From NCBI GenBank assembly GCA_010030605.1, contig RHCK01000130.1:1-5340 (forward strand): a DNA stretch of 5,340 nt. The letters run 5' to 3'. The notes under the pieces were generated by a model. It had not been told where the DNA came from and searched no databases. It was given only the letters and a program-made list of their open reading frames with translations. Source of the stretch: Acidimicrobiia bacterium (GTDB lineage Bacteria > Actinomycetota > Acidimicrobiia > Acidimicrobiales > Ilumatobacteraceae). Positions 1 to 5,340 of this stretch are shown here, piece by piece (position 1 is the stretch's first letter; every line of letters starts with the position of its first letter). The position numbers and the translations under genes were made by a program.

Positions 1-393
1 GATGTCGATCCGGATCTCGGTCTCGTGAAGGTGGTCCAGATCGCCACCGCTCAGGATGTCGGTCGGGTTCTGAATCCGCTGTCCGTGCAAGGTCAGGTGG
101 AGGGCGGCATCGCCCAAGGTCTCGGATTGGCCGTGATGGAGGAGATCATCGTCACCGACGGGAAAGTTCGTAACCCGAGCTTCACCGACTACCTACTTCC
201 CACCTTCCTCGACGCTCCGGTCGTCGACATGGTTCTCATCGAAGAGAACGAGCCAAAGGCGCCGCTGGGCGCCAAGGGAGTGGGCGAGCCCCCGTGTGTC
301 TCCGTGACTCCGGCGATCGCGAACGCCATCCGCAACGCGGTCGGTCGCGAATTACCGCGCGTTCCCGTGCGGCCGTACGACATCTGCCTCTGA
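1..393 (+). CDS. Molybdenum hydroxylase large subunit (xanthine dehydrogenase/CoxL family), C-terminal part
   Basis: The reading frame is open from the first base, so this is the last 130 codons of a gene that starts upstream; family members are usually about 750-800 residues. The visible part is the second molybdopterin-binding region. It has the QIATAQDVGRVLNP stretch at about residues 13-26, a GQVEGGIAQGLG segment at 31-42 that lines the cofactor pocket, and GAKGVGEPP at 90-98. The Glu of GVGEPP (residue 96) corresponds to the catalytic base that activates the Mo-bound water in this family. Such enzymes hydroxylate purines, aldehydes, N-heterocycles or aromatic acyl-CoAs, or oxidise CO, normally with a FAD subunit and a 2Fe-2S subunit encoded next door; those would lie outside the window. 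The CO-specific active-site loop lies in the missing part, so the substrate cannot be told. The gene ends in TGA and converges on the sulfatase gene 52 bp away. The GTG at position 25 is an internal Val codon, not a start. Confidence 0.93.
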   Translation, partial: DVDPDLGLVKVVQIATAQDVGRVLNPLSVQGQVEGGIAQGLGLAVMEEIIVTDGKVRNPSFTDYLLPTFLDAPVVDMVLIEENEPKAPLGAKGVGEPPCVSVTPAIANAIRNAVGRELPRVPVRPYDICL

Positions 394-445
394 CGTCGAT
401 TGCCTTCCAGGTCTTTAGTGCATGACATCGGGTACTCGTGCGACG
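394..445. other. 52-bp gap between convergent genes with a distal inverted repeat
   Basis: The space between the molybdenum hydroxylase stop and the sulfatase stop holds no gene. TGACGTCG (391-398) and CGACGTCA (441-448) are perfect 8-bp complements that include both stop codons. The 42-base loop and missing T-tract make this a poor terminator. GACGTC is itself palindromic and CGACGTC-type words are frequent here, so the match may be accidental. Confidence 0.3.
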
Positions 446-2005
446 TCACAAACCGAGACGTTCGAAAAGATCATCGGGCGCCGAGATCTCCGTGAGAGCG
501 TCCTTCATCTCCCCACGGAGGCGCGACTCGGTCGCGCGATGCTCCGCACGACCCGCCAGATTTCGTTCCTGAGACACATCCGATCTCTCATAGAGAATGT
601 CATCGTTCAGTAACCCGCCGTAGGCCCAGAACGGCAGTAGGTCTCCTTCGACGAAGGGTTGGCGGATGACCGGTACGTCCGACCCCGGCATGCGATCGAG
701 CCGTGCGCGTCCATCTGGACGAGGAAGGCGCATGTTCGGTAAGGCATGGACCGGCATCGTGCTCCAACGGTTCGACCACATGCTGAGAGGAAACGGTGAT
801 CCCACCGAACCTCGGATGTAGCAGTGGTCCTTCGTGATCAGCTGCATCTCCCGACCCCAATACCCGGTGAGCACGTGATCACGAACGGATGTCGTGTTGC
901 CCCGAACCAAATCGACCAGAGACCTTCCATGCGTTCGATGCTCGGGTGTGACACCAAAGATGTCGCACATGGTGGCGTGAATGTCGACCGAGGTGGTCAG
1001 TGCGGACTCACGACGAGGCAACACGCCCGGCCAACGAATCATCAACGGAATATGACCCAAGGGATCATGGATCGGATGCCCCGGTTTGCCCCACACGTCC
1101 CGCTCGCCCAGATAATGACCATGGTCCGTGCAGACGATGACTGCCGTGTTCGCAGCCTGCGAGGAGCCGTCGACGGCATCGAGAAGCCGGCCGAACCAAT
1201 GGTCGATCATGGACAACTTGGCTCCATACGCCGATCGCAGTGCCCGGGCCGAAGCATCATCGACGACACCCTTCTCGCGACCACCCACGACGTACGGCGG
1301 CCAAATCATTCTTGGATCGCCGTCACGGTGGTACCGACTGGCCCACGGTTCGGGCGTGTCGAACGGTTCATGCGGGTCGAACTCGTCGACGAACAACAAC
1401 GACCGCTCGTGTCGACCATCGTTCCGAACAATCCAATCCGTGGCTGCTTGCATCGTGCGCGGACCCGGAAAATCCTCTTCCGAACGAAACCATGTGCGCG
1501 AATCCGTGTAATTGAAATGAACGCGCGGTGGAAGAACCTCGATCGCCGGCGCGCCGACCCACGTCGGGTCGGGCACAGTTCGCCATGGATCGTTCTCGTG
1601 GCCCCGCAGGTACTCCCACGCCGTGAAATCGGTGTGATAGTTCTCGCCGCCCGTTTCGAACAGGTGAGGGTGATCCGACACCAGCATCGTCGTTACGCCC
1701 GCGGCACGGAGCGAGCGGGTGATCGCGTCCTCCCAAATTTCGATGGACCCCCACGGACGCCACGGAAAGTCGAGCGCGCCGACGAGTATGTCGTGTCGGG
1801 CCGGCATGCAGGGCAACGAACCGGTGTGATGACGGTCGAACACCACCGCCTCCGCACCGAATCGGTCGAGGTTCGGAGTGTCGAACTCGTGCGAACCGTA
1901 CGACCCAAGAAGATGACGATTCAGGCTGTCCAGCAGGACCACGACCACATGATCGGGGAGACGGGACGAGGCAGTCGGACCAGCCGTCACACCGTGCTCG
2001 CTCAT
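446..2005 (-). CDS. Sulfatase family hydrolase (formylglycine-dependent, cytoplasmic)
   Basis: A complete 519-residue protein of the alkaline phosphatase-like sulfatase fold, at the family's usual length. SLPCMPARHDILVG (63-76) holds the C-x-P-x-R motif; Cys66 would be converted to the catalytic formylglycine by a formylglycine-generating enzyme encoded elsewhere. Metal-site motifs are D26 in VVLLDSLN, then LLGSYG (32-37), FDPHEPF (209-215) and CTDHGHYLGERDVWGKPGH (292-310) with D294, H295 and K307. The C-terminal YERSDVSQERNLAG (472-485) matches the 'Y-D-L-x-x-D-P-x-E-x-x-N-L' ending of sulfatases. There is no signal peptide, so it probably acts in the cytosol on imported or internal sulfate esters. 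The second Asp of the usual N-terminal DD pair is Ser27. The ATG at 2005 has a TANNNT box six bases upstream, which fits a leaderless transcript. It is divergent from the amidohydrolase gene. The substrate (aryl, alkyl, sugar or a phosphonate/sulfonate monoester) is unknown. Confidence 0.93.
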   Translation of the reverse strand: MSEHGVTAGPTASSRLPDHVVVVLLDSLNRHLLGSYGSHEFDTPNLDRFGAEAVVFDRHHTGSLPCMPARHDILVGALDFPWRPWGSIEIWEDAITRSLRAAGVTTMLVSDHPHLFETGGENYHTDFTAWEYLRGHENDPWRTVPDPTWVGAPAIEVLPPRVHFNYTDSRTWFRSEEDFPGPRTMQAATDWIVRNDGRHERSLLFVDEFDPHEPFDTPEPWASRYHRDGDPRMIWPPYVVGGREKGVVDDASARALRSAYGAKLSMIDHWFGRLLDAVDGSSQAANTAVIVCTDHGHYLGERDVWGKPGHPIHDPLGHIPLMIRWPGVLPRRESALTTSVDIHATMCDIFGVTPEHRTHGRSLVDLVRGNTTSVRDHVLTGYWGREMQLITKDHCYIRGSVGSPFPLSMWSNRWSTMPVHALPNMRLPRPDGRARLDRMPGSDVPVIRQPFVEGDLLPFWAYGGLLNDDILYERSDVSQERNLAGRAEHRATESRLRGEMKDALTEISAPDDLFERLGL

Positions 2006-2011
2006 GACCCC

Positions 2012-2017
2012 ACGCTA
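2012..2017 (-). promoter_or_regulatory. -10 box of a putative leaderless sulfatase promoter
   Basis: On the minus strand TAGCGT is followed by exactly six bases (GGGGTC) and then the ATG at 2005. TANNNT is the actinobacterial sigma-A-type -10 pattern, and this spacing would put the transcription start at or next to the A of ATG. No convincing -35 element is seen. The GGGG just before ATG is too close to serve as an ordinary Shine-Dalgarno site. Confidence 0.5.
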
Positions 2018-2020
2018 GGG

Positions 2021-2056
2021 GTTGCCCGTGTTGCCACCCGACACCCCCGACCCCAT
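2021..2056. repeat. Two pairs of tandem 9-bp units in the divergent control region
   Basis: Reading in 9-base steps gives GTTGCCCGT (2021), GTTGCCACC (2030), CGACACCCC (2039) and CGACCCCAT (2048). The first two units share GTTGCC and the last two share CGAC followed by Cs; CCCGAC recurs at 2037-2042 and 2046-2051. The units fill almost the whole space between the two -10 boxes, which makes them candidate regulator-binding sites. They are short and C-rich, so chance is a real alternative. Confidence 0.35.
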
Positions 2057-2061
2057 ACGCT
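2031..2061 (+). promoter_or_regulatory. Putative leaderless promoter of the amidohydrolase gene
   Basis: TACGCT (2056-2061) fits the TANNNT -10 pattern and ends six bases before the ATG at 2068, so the message would start at or very near the start codon. TTGCCA (2031-2036) resembles a TTGACA -35 box, but the 19-base spacer is longer than the usual 17-18. No purine-rich ribosome binding site lies before the ATG, which supports leaderless initiation. The spacing mirrors that of the sulfatase promoter on the other strand. Confidence 0.5.
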
Positions 2062-2067
2062 GTCGGC

Positions 2068-3255
2068 ATGACGTCCGAACTCGGTTACGTGCCTTTCGAC
2101 TGCGACAACCATTACTACGAGGCCATCGATGCCTTCACGCGACACCTCTCCCCCAAGGATGGGCCGCGTTGCGTGCAGTGGGCGGAGATCGATGGGCGCA
2201 AGTACCAGGTGGTGGGAGGTCGTGTCAGTCGCGTGGTGACGAACCCCACATTCGACCCCATCGCACCCGCCGGAGCGATGCACGACTATTTCCGAGGAAA
2301 CCCCGACAAGAAGCACCCGCTCGAGTTTTTGTCGGTCCGCGAATCGATCCGTCCGGAGTACCGCGATCGCGACGCCCGACTGGCCACCATGGATCGTCAA
2401 GGCGTGTCGAAGATTTGGCTTTTCCCCACCCTCGGCATGCTGTACGAGGAACTCCTGAAGCATGATCCCGAAGGCGTCGGCATCATGTTCACGGCGTTCA
2501 ATCGCTGGCTCCTCGAGGACTGGGGCTTCGATCACGCGGACCGCATTTTCGCTGGACCGTACATCTCCTTGGCTTCGGTCGAATGGGCCTGTTCGGAACT
2601 CGAGTGGGCCGTGGCGAACGGTGCGCGCGTGATCGTGATGCGGCCAGCGGCCCCGACGACCGCCAACGGACAACGGTCCCCGTTCGACACCATGTACGAC
2701 CCGTTCTGGGCTCGCGTGAACGAGGCCGGCATCACGACGGTCATTCACGCTGGCGACAGTGGCTACAGCTCGAATGGATACGCCAACGATTCCTTCTCGG
2801 CGCAATTCTCCGGCGGCGGCTGGAAGCCGTCGATCAAGAGTTTCGCGATCGAACGAGCGGCCCAGGACTTCATCATCACGTCGGTCTTCGAGAAGTTGTT
2901 CGATCGCTTTCCGAACCTGCGAATGGCATCGGTCGAGAACGGATCGGAATTCCTCGGCGATGCCTGCAACAAGCTGACCTCCACGGCCAAGAAGATGCCC
3001 GGTTATTTCACGGAGGATCCCGTCGAGACTTTGCGTCGGTTCTGGTCGATCAACCCCTTCTGGGAAGATGACGTGCACGAGGTCGCGCGAATCATGGGTG
3101 CCGATCGCGTCCTCTTCGGATCCGACTGGCCGCACATCGAGGGAATGCCAAATCCGCTCGACTATCTCCCCGAGTTGAAAGCCTTCGACGACGTCGATCG
3201 TCGGCGAATCCTGCTCGACAACGTCACCGAGCTCAACACCCCGCGACCAGTCTGA
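2068..3255 (+). CDS. Amidohydrolase-2 family metal-dependent hydrolase/decarboxylase (ACMSD-like TIM barrel)
   Basis: A complete 395-residue cytoplasmic protein of the amidohydrolase-2 family, which includes ACMSD, gamma-resorcylate decarboxylase and 5-carboxyvanillate decarboxylase. These bind one divalent metal in a TIM barrel and mostly break C-C bonds by non-oxidative decarboxylation. DCDNHYYE (11-18) supplies an acidic-x-His pair, D13-x-H15, in place of His-x-His, similar to the Glu-x-His of LigW-type decarboxylases. H227 in TVIHAGD is the likely third ligand, and D353 in VLFGSDWPH (348-356) is the conserved barrel-end Asp with the family signature. At SVENGSEF (288-295) E290-N291 sits about where many relatives carry a catalytic His. 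The C-terminal RRRILLDNVTEL (378-389) is typical of the family. The ATG at 2068 follows a leaderless-type -10 box. It is divergent from the sulfatase gene and converges on the carboxylase with 13 bp between stops. The exact substrate is unknown; similar proteins are common in actinobacteria and are mostly uncharacterised. Confidence 0.92.
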   Translation: MTSELGYVPFDCDNHYYEAIDAFTRHLSPKDGPRCVQWAEIDGRKYQVVGGRVSRVVTNPTFDPIAPAGAMHDYFRGNPDKKHPLEFLSVRESIRPEYRDRDARLATMDRQGVSKIWLFPTLGMLYEELLKHDPEGVGIMFTAFNRWLLEDWGFDHADRIFAGPYISLASVEWACSELEWAVANGARVIVMRPAAPTTANGQRSPFDTMYDPFWARVNEAGITTVIHAGDSGYSSNGYANDSFSAQFSGGGWKPSIKSFAIERAAQDFIITSVFEKLFDRFPNLRMASVENGSEFLGDACNKLTSTAKKMPGYFTEDPVETLRRFWSINPFWEDDVHEVARIMGADRVLFGSDWPHIEGMPNPLDYLPELKAFDDVDRRRILLDNVTELNTPRPV

Positions 3256-3271
3256 TCGTCGACGTCGATCA
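3253..3271. repeat. Short inverted repeat spanning the stops of two convergent genes
   Basis: TGATCG (3253-3258) and CGATCA (3266-3271) form 6-bp arms around a 7-base loop, TCGACGT, which itself contains the palindrome GTCGAC core. The arms include the TGA stop of the amidohydrolase gene and, on the other strand, the TGA stop of the carboxylase gene. It could act as a weak bidirectional terminator, but the stem is short and has no T-tract. Three of the six paired bases follow automatically from both genes ending in TGA. Confidence 0.25.
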
Positions 3272-5086
3272 CCAGGTGTCGATGTAGGGTCGACGCTTCC
3301 CAGATCGATCCGGTTCGGGCGCCGACTCGAGAATTGCCATGAGCCAAGTACGCGTCTCGGCCGGGTCGATCACGTCGTCGATCTCGAAGTGACCCGCGAC
3401 CGACACCGCTTTGCCGTGCTCGTACATCCGCTCGACCATCGAGCGGTACACCCGCTCTCGTTCCTCGTCATCGCTGATGGCTTCGAGTTCGCGTCGGTAA
3501 CCCAGACGAACGGCGCCCTCCAGCCCCATTCCGCCGAACTCTCCGGTCGGCCAGGACACGCAGGCCAAAGGCGCCTTGGTCGAACCGCCCATCATCGCCT
3601 GAGCGCCCAATCCGTAACTCTTGCGCAACACGACCGAGACCAACGGAACATCCATGTTCACCGCGGTCACGAAAAGTCGGCTGCAATGACGAACGAGCGC
3701 GGTCTCTTCCACATCGGGGCCCACCATCATCCCGGGCGTGTCCACCAGCGACACCACGGGCAAACCGTGAGCGTCGCACAATTGCAGAAAGCGCGCGGCC
3801 TTGTCGGCTCCATCACTGTCGATGGCTCCCCCGAGATGCATTGGATTGTTGGCGACCACTCCCACGGGGCGACCTTCGACCCGCGCCAGTGCGGTCACCA
3901 TTCCGGGACCGAACGCGGCGCGAAGTTCGAGAACGCTCCCGGTGTCGAACAATCCGACGATGACATTGCGAACGTCGTACGCCTTGGTGCGATTCTCGGG
4001 AACGACGGTCCGAAGAGCCTCTTGGTCCGGACAGGAGTTTTCGACCGTCGTCCCTTGGAAGTACGACAGATATTGCTTGGCCAAGCGGACGGCATGGGCG
4101 TCGTCGTCCGCGAGCACGTCGACCACCCCATTGCGCGTCTGCACCTCGACCGGACCGATGTCCTCGGCGCGATGGACACCCAGGCCACCGCCTTCGATCA
4201 TGGCCGGACCGCCCATTCCGATGTTCGATCCGCGAAGAGCGATCACCACATCGCAACAACCGAGAATCGCGGCATTCCCCGCGAAGCAATAGCCGCCGGT
4301 GATACCCACGAGCGGAACGAGACCCGACAGACGTGCGAAGTCGTGAAAGGCCCAACAATCGAGACCGGACACTCCGAGACCGTCCGTGTCACCGGGACGA
4401 CCGCCACCACCTTCGGCGAAAAACACCAACGGAATCCGCAAACGTTCGACGACGTCAAACATGCGATCCTTTTTGCGATGATTCTGTTGACCCTGCGTCC
4501 CCGCCAGAACGGCGTAGTCGTACGACATCACCGCCACCCGCGAAGCTCGTCCGGGAAACTCCTCGGCGCCGACTGTTGCGAGTCCGGCCACCAGTCCATC
4601 GCTCTGGGTTCGAGCGATCAAATCTTCCACGCTTCGACGACGTCTCTGTGCGGCCAGGACCAACGGTCCGTACTCGACGAACGATCCCGGATCGACCAGA
4701 TCCAGAACGTTCTCGCGGGCGGTTCGTCGGCCGGCGGCGTGTCGTCGATCGGTGGCCTCGACGCGTGACTCGTCGGTTCCCGCTGATCGACGTTCGAGAA
4801 CCTCACGGAGGTCGACGCGTTCCCGCGATTCCACTTCCTGCGCATCCGAGGCGTCGATCTTGCTGCTGACCCCTCTCACGATGGCCAAAGGTTGCCCAGC
4901 CTTCACGGACTCGCCAACGGCGACGAGCAACGAGTGCAACTCGACGTTCTCGTCGAGGACAACATCATGTTCCATTTTCATGGATTCGATGACAACGATC
5001 GCCCGACCGGGACGAATCGATTCGCCGACAGCCGCCACCCGCAACACCGTTCCCTGAAGTGGTGCGGTGAGGGTGATGTCACTCAT
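3269..5086 (-). CDS. Biotinyl-domain/carboxyltransferase fusion, acyl-CoA carboxylase subunit (long-chain carboxylase-like)
   Basis: A complete 605-residue protein. Residues 1-72 are a biotinyl carrier domain with ESMKMEH (34-40); Lys37 is the biotin attachment site. A charged linker (about 73-110) leads to a carboxyltransferase. Its N half has RRHAAGRRTARENV-like sequence (114-127), DPGSFVEYGPLV (132-143), the glycine-rich FAEGGGGRPGDTDG (223-236) and GITGGYCFAGNAAI (261-274). Its C half has FGPGMVTALARVEGRPVGVVAN (392-413), LVDTPGMMVGPDVEE (447-461) and LRKSYGLGAQAMMGG (487-501). It would move a carboxyl group from carboxybiotin to an acyl-CoA. No biotin carboxylase domain is present, so a separate one must serve it. 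The carrier-before-transferase order matches the C-terminal half of single-chain long-chain acyl-CoA carboxylases, and the DTPGMMVGPDVE loop differs from the PGFLPGxxQE loop of PccB/AccD types. ATG 5086 was chosen because the biotinyl fold starts there; the earlier in-frame ATG at 5155 would add 23 unrelated residues overlapping the P450 gene. GGAG at 5100-5103 is 13 bases upstream, rather far. Confidence 0.9.
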   Translation of the reverse strand: MSDITLTAPLQGTVLRVAAVGESIRPGRAIVVIESMKMEHDVVLDENVELHSLLVAVGESVKAGQPLAIVRGVSSKIDASDAQEVESRERVDLREVLERRSAGTDESRVEATDRRHAAGRRTARENVLDLVDPGSFVEYGPLVLAAQRRRRSVEDLIARTQSDGLVAGLATVGAEEFPGRASRVAVMSYDYAVLAGTQGQQNHRKKDRMFDVVERLRIPLVFFAEGGGGRPGDTDGLGVSGLDCWAFHDFARLSGLVPLVGITGGYCFAGNAAILGCCDVVIALRGSNIGMGGPAMIEGGGLGVHRAEDIGPVEVQTRNGVVDVLADDDAHAVRLAKQYLSYFQGTTVENSCPDQEALRTVVPENRTKAYDVRNVIVGLFDTGSVLELRAAFGPGMVTALARVEGRPVGVVANNPMHLGGAIDSDGADKAARFLQLCDAHGLPVVSLVDTPGMMVGPDVEETALVRHCSRLFVTAVNMDVPLVSVVLRKSYGLGAQAMMGGSTKAPLACVSWPTGEFGGMGLEGAVRLGYRRELEAISDDEERERVYRSMVERMYEHGKAVSVAGHFEIDDVIDPAETRTWLMAILESAPEPDRSGKRRPYIDTW

Positions 5087-5093
5087 GAGCGGG

Positions 5094-5340
5094 TCAGAAC
5101 TCCACGACCGCACTACGCGGACCGCGCACCTGTCCGCCGGCCCAGGTGACCGCACCCGGGTCGGCCAGTTCGAATTCCGGAATGCGCGCCAGCCACGTCT
5201 CGATGGCCACGCGCAATTCCATTCGTGCCAGGTTCGAACCCGCGCACCGATGGATACCCGCTCCGAAGGCCACGTGCCGATTGATCGCTCTGTCGAGAAT
5301 CACCTCGTCCGGACGCTCGAAGACCTCCGGGTCGCGGTTC
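5094..5340 (-). CDS. Cytochrome P450, C-terminal part
   Basis: The frame is open to the window edge. The last 81 complete codons of a bacterial P450 of roughly 400 residues are present. Visible parts are NRDPEVFERPDE (1-12), the segment that leads into the haem loop, and HVAFGAGIHRCAGSNLARMEL (22-42). The haem loop fits F-x-x-G-x-H-x-C-x-G, with Cys32 the axial haem-iron ligand, followed by the L helix. The C-terminal WAGGQVRGPRSAVVEF is the usual final beta region. It is a soluble class I type needing ferredoxin and reductase from elsewhere. The GTG at 5303 is an internal Val codon, since the conserved NRDPEVF lies upstream of it. The gene ends 7 bp before the carboxylase start, so the two are very likely co-transcribed, perhaps translationally coupled. 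The substrate-recognition regions are outside the window, so the CYP family and substrate cannot be assigned. Confidence 0.93.
   Translation of the reverse strand, partial: NRDPEVFERPDEVILDRAINRHVAFGAGIHRCAGSNLARMELRVAIETWLARIPEFELADPGAVTWAGGQVRGPRSAVVEF

Noticed and set aside
25..27. GTG at 25 as a start codon for a small 122-residue protein
   Set aside because: The frame is open and conserved upstream to the window edge; this is an internal Val codon of the molybdenum hydroxylase.
824..2071. Long plus-strand open frame (415 codons) antisense to the sulfatase
   Set aside because: It is composed of Arg/His/Pro-rich low-complexity sequence with no family motif, while the opposite strand encodes a full sulfatase with catalytic motifs. 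It is a high-GC antisense shadow.
2002..2071. ATGA overlaps where antisense frames end exactly at the true start codons of the sulfatase and amidohydrolase genes
   Set aside because: Both genuine genes begin ATG-A, so a TGA in the neighbouring frame arises automatically. With the antisense frames rejected, this is not translational coupling.
2002..3135. Long minus-strand open frame (377 codons) antisense to the amidohydrolase gene
   Set aside because: No recognisable domain, and the plus strand carries the complete conserved amidohydrolase. It would also run across the shared promoter region.
3389..4768. Long plus-strand open frame (459 codons) antisense to the carboxylase gene
   Set aside because: The composition is His/Arg/Thr-rich and unlike a folded protein, and every carboxyltransferase motif is on the opposite strand.
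5087..5155. Earlier in-frame ATG at 5155 as start of the carboxylase fusion
   Set aside because: It would overlap the conserved P450 C-terminus by about 60 bases, and the 23 extra residues have no biotinyl-domain similarity. The fold begins at MSDITL (5086).
5301..5303. GTG at 5303 as a start codon for a short P450-like protein
   Set aside because: The conserved NRDPEVF segment lies in the same frame upstream, so the P450 continues beyond the window and is not truncated here.
1..5340. CRISPR arrays, tRNAs, rRNAs, insertion sequences, toxin-antitoxin or phage-defence genes
   Set aside because: No regularly spaced repeats, cloverleaf-like segments, terminal inverted repeats or relevant protein motifs were seen on either strand.

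Overview
The window looks like part of a high-GC (roughly 60% G+C by eye) actinobacterial chromosome. Several things point that way: the protein families present, dense packing, and start codons preceded by a TANNNT -10 box instead of a Shine-Dalgarno sequence. Within the actinobacteria, an acidimicrobial (Ilumatobacter-like) aquatic lineage is a reasonable guess, but this is inference only. No RNA gene, CRISPR array, transposon, integrase or phage gene is visible.

Layout from left to right: (1) 1-393 (+), the C-terminal end of a molybdenum hydroxylase large subunit (xanthine dehydrogenase / CO dehydrogenase CoxL-like) that starts outside the window; (2) 446-2005 (-), a complete cytoplasmic sulfatase; (3) 2006-2067, a 62-bp divergent control region; (4) 2068-3255 (+), a complete amidohydrolase-2 (ACMSD/decarboxylase-like) protein; (5) 3269-5086 (-), a complete fusion of a biotinyl carrier domain to a carboxyltransferase; (6) 5094-5340 (-), the C-terminal end of a cytochrome P450 whose gene lies immediately upstream of the carboxylase, 7 bp away. 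The genes form two convergent pairs (1/2 and 4/5) and one divergent pair (2/4). There is no stretch of more than 300 bases without a gene.

Taken together these are catabolic or lipid-modifying enzymes: two oxidative hydroxylases (Mo-enzyme and P450), a sulfate-ester hydrolase, a metal-dependent hydrolase/decarboxylase and an acyl-CoA carboxylase component. A pathway for an oxidised, possibly sulfated, organic acid or steroid-like/aromatic compound would fit, but no substrate can be read from the sequence. The most interesting items are the carrier-carboxyltransferase fusion, which resembles the back half of a long-chain acyl-CoA carboxylase without its biotin carboxylase, and the divergent control region. 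That region has mirror-image leaderless promoters and short tandem 9-bp repeats. I did not find a convincing wholly new system here.
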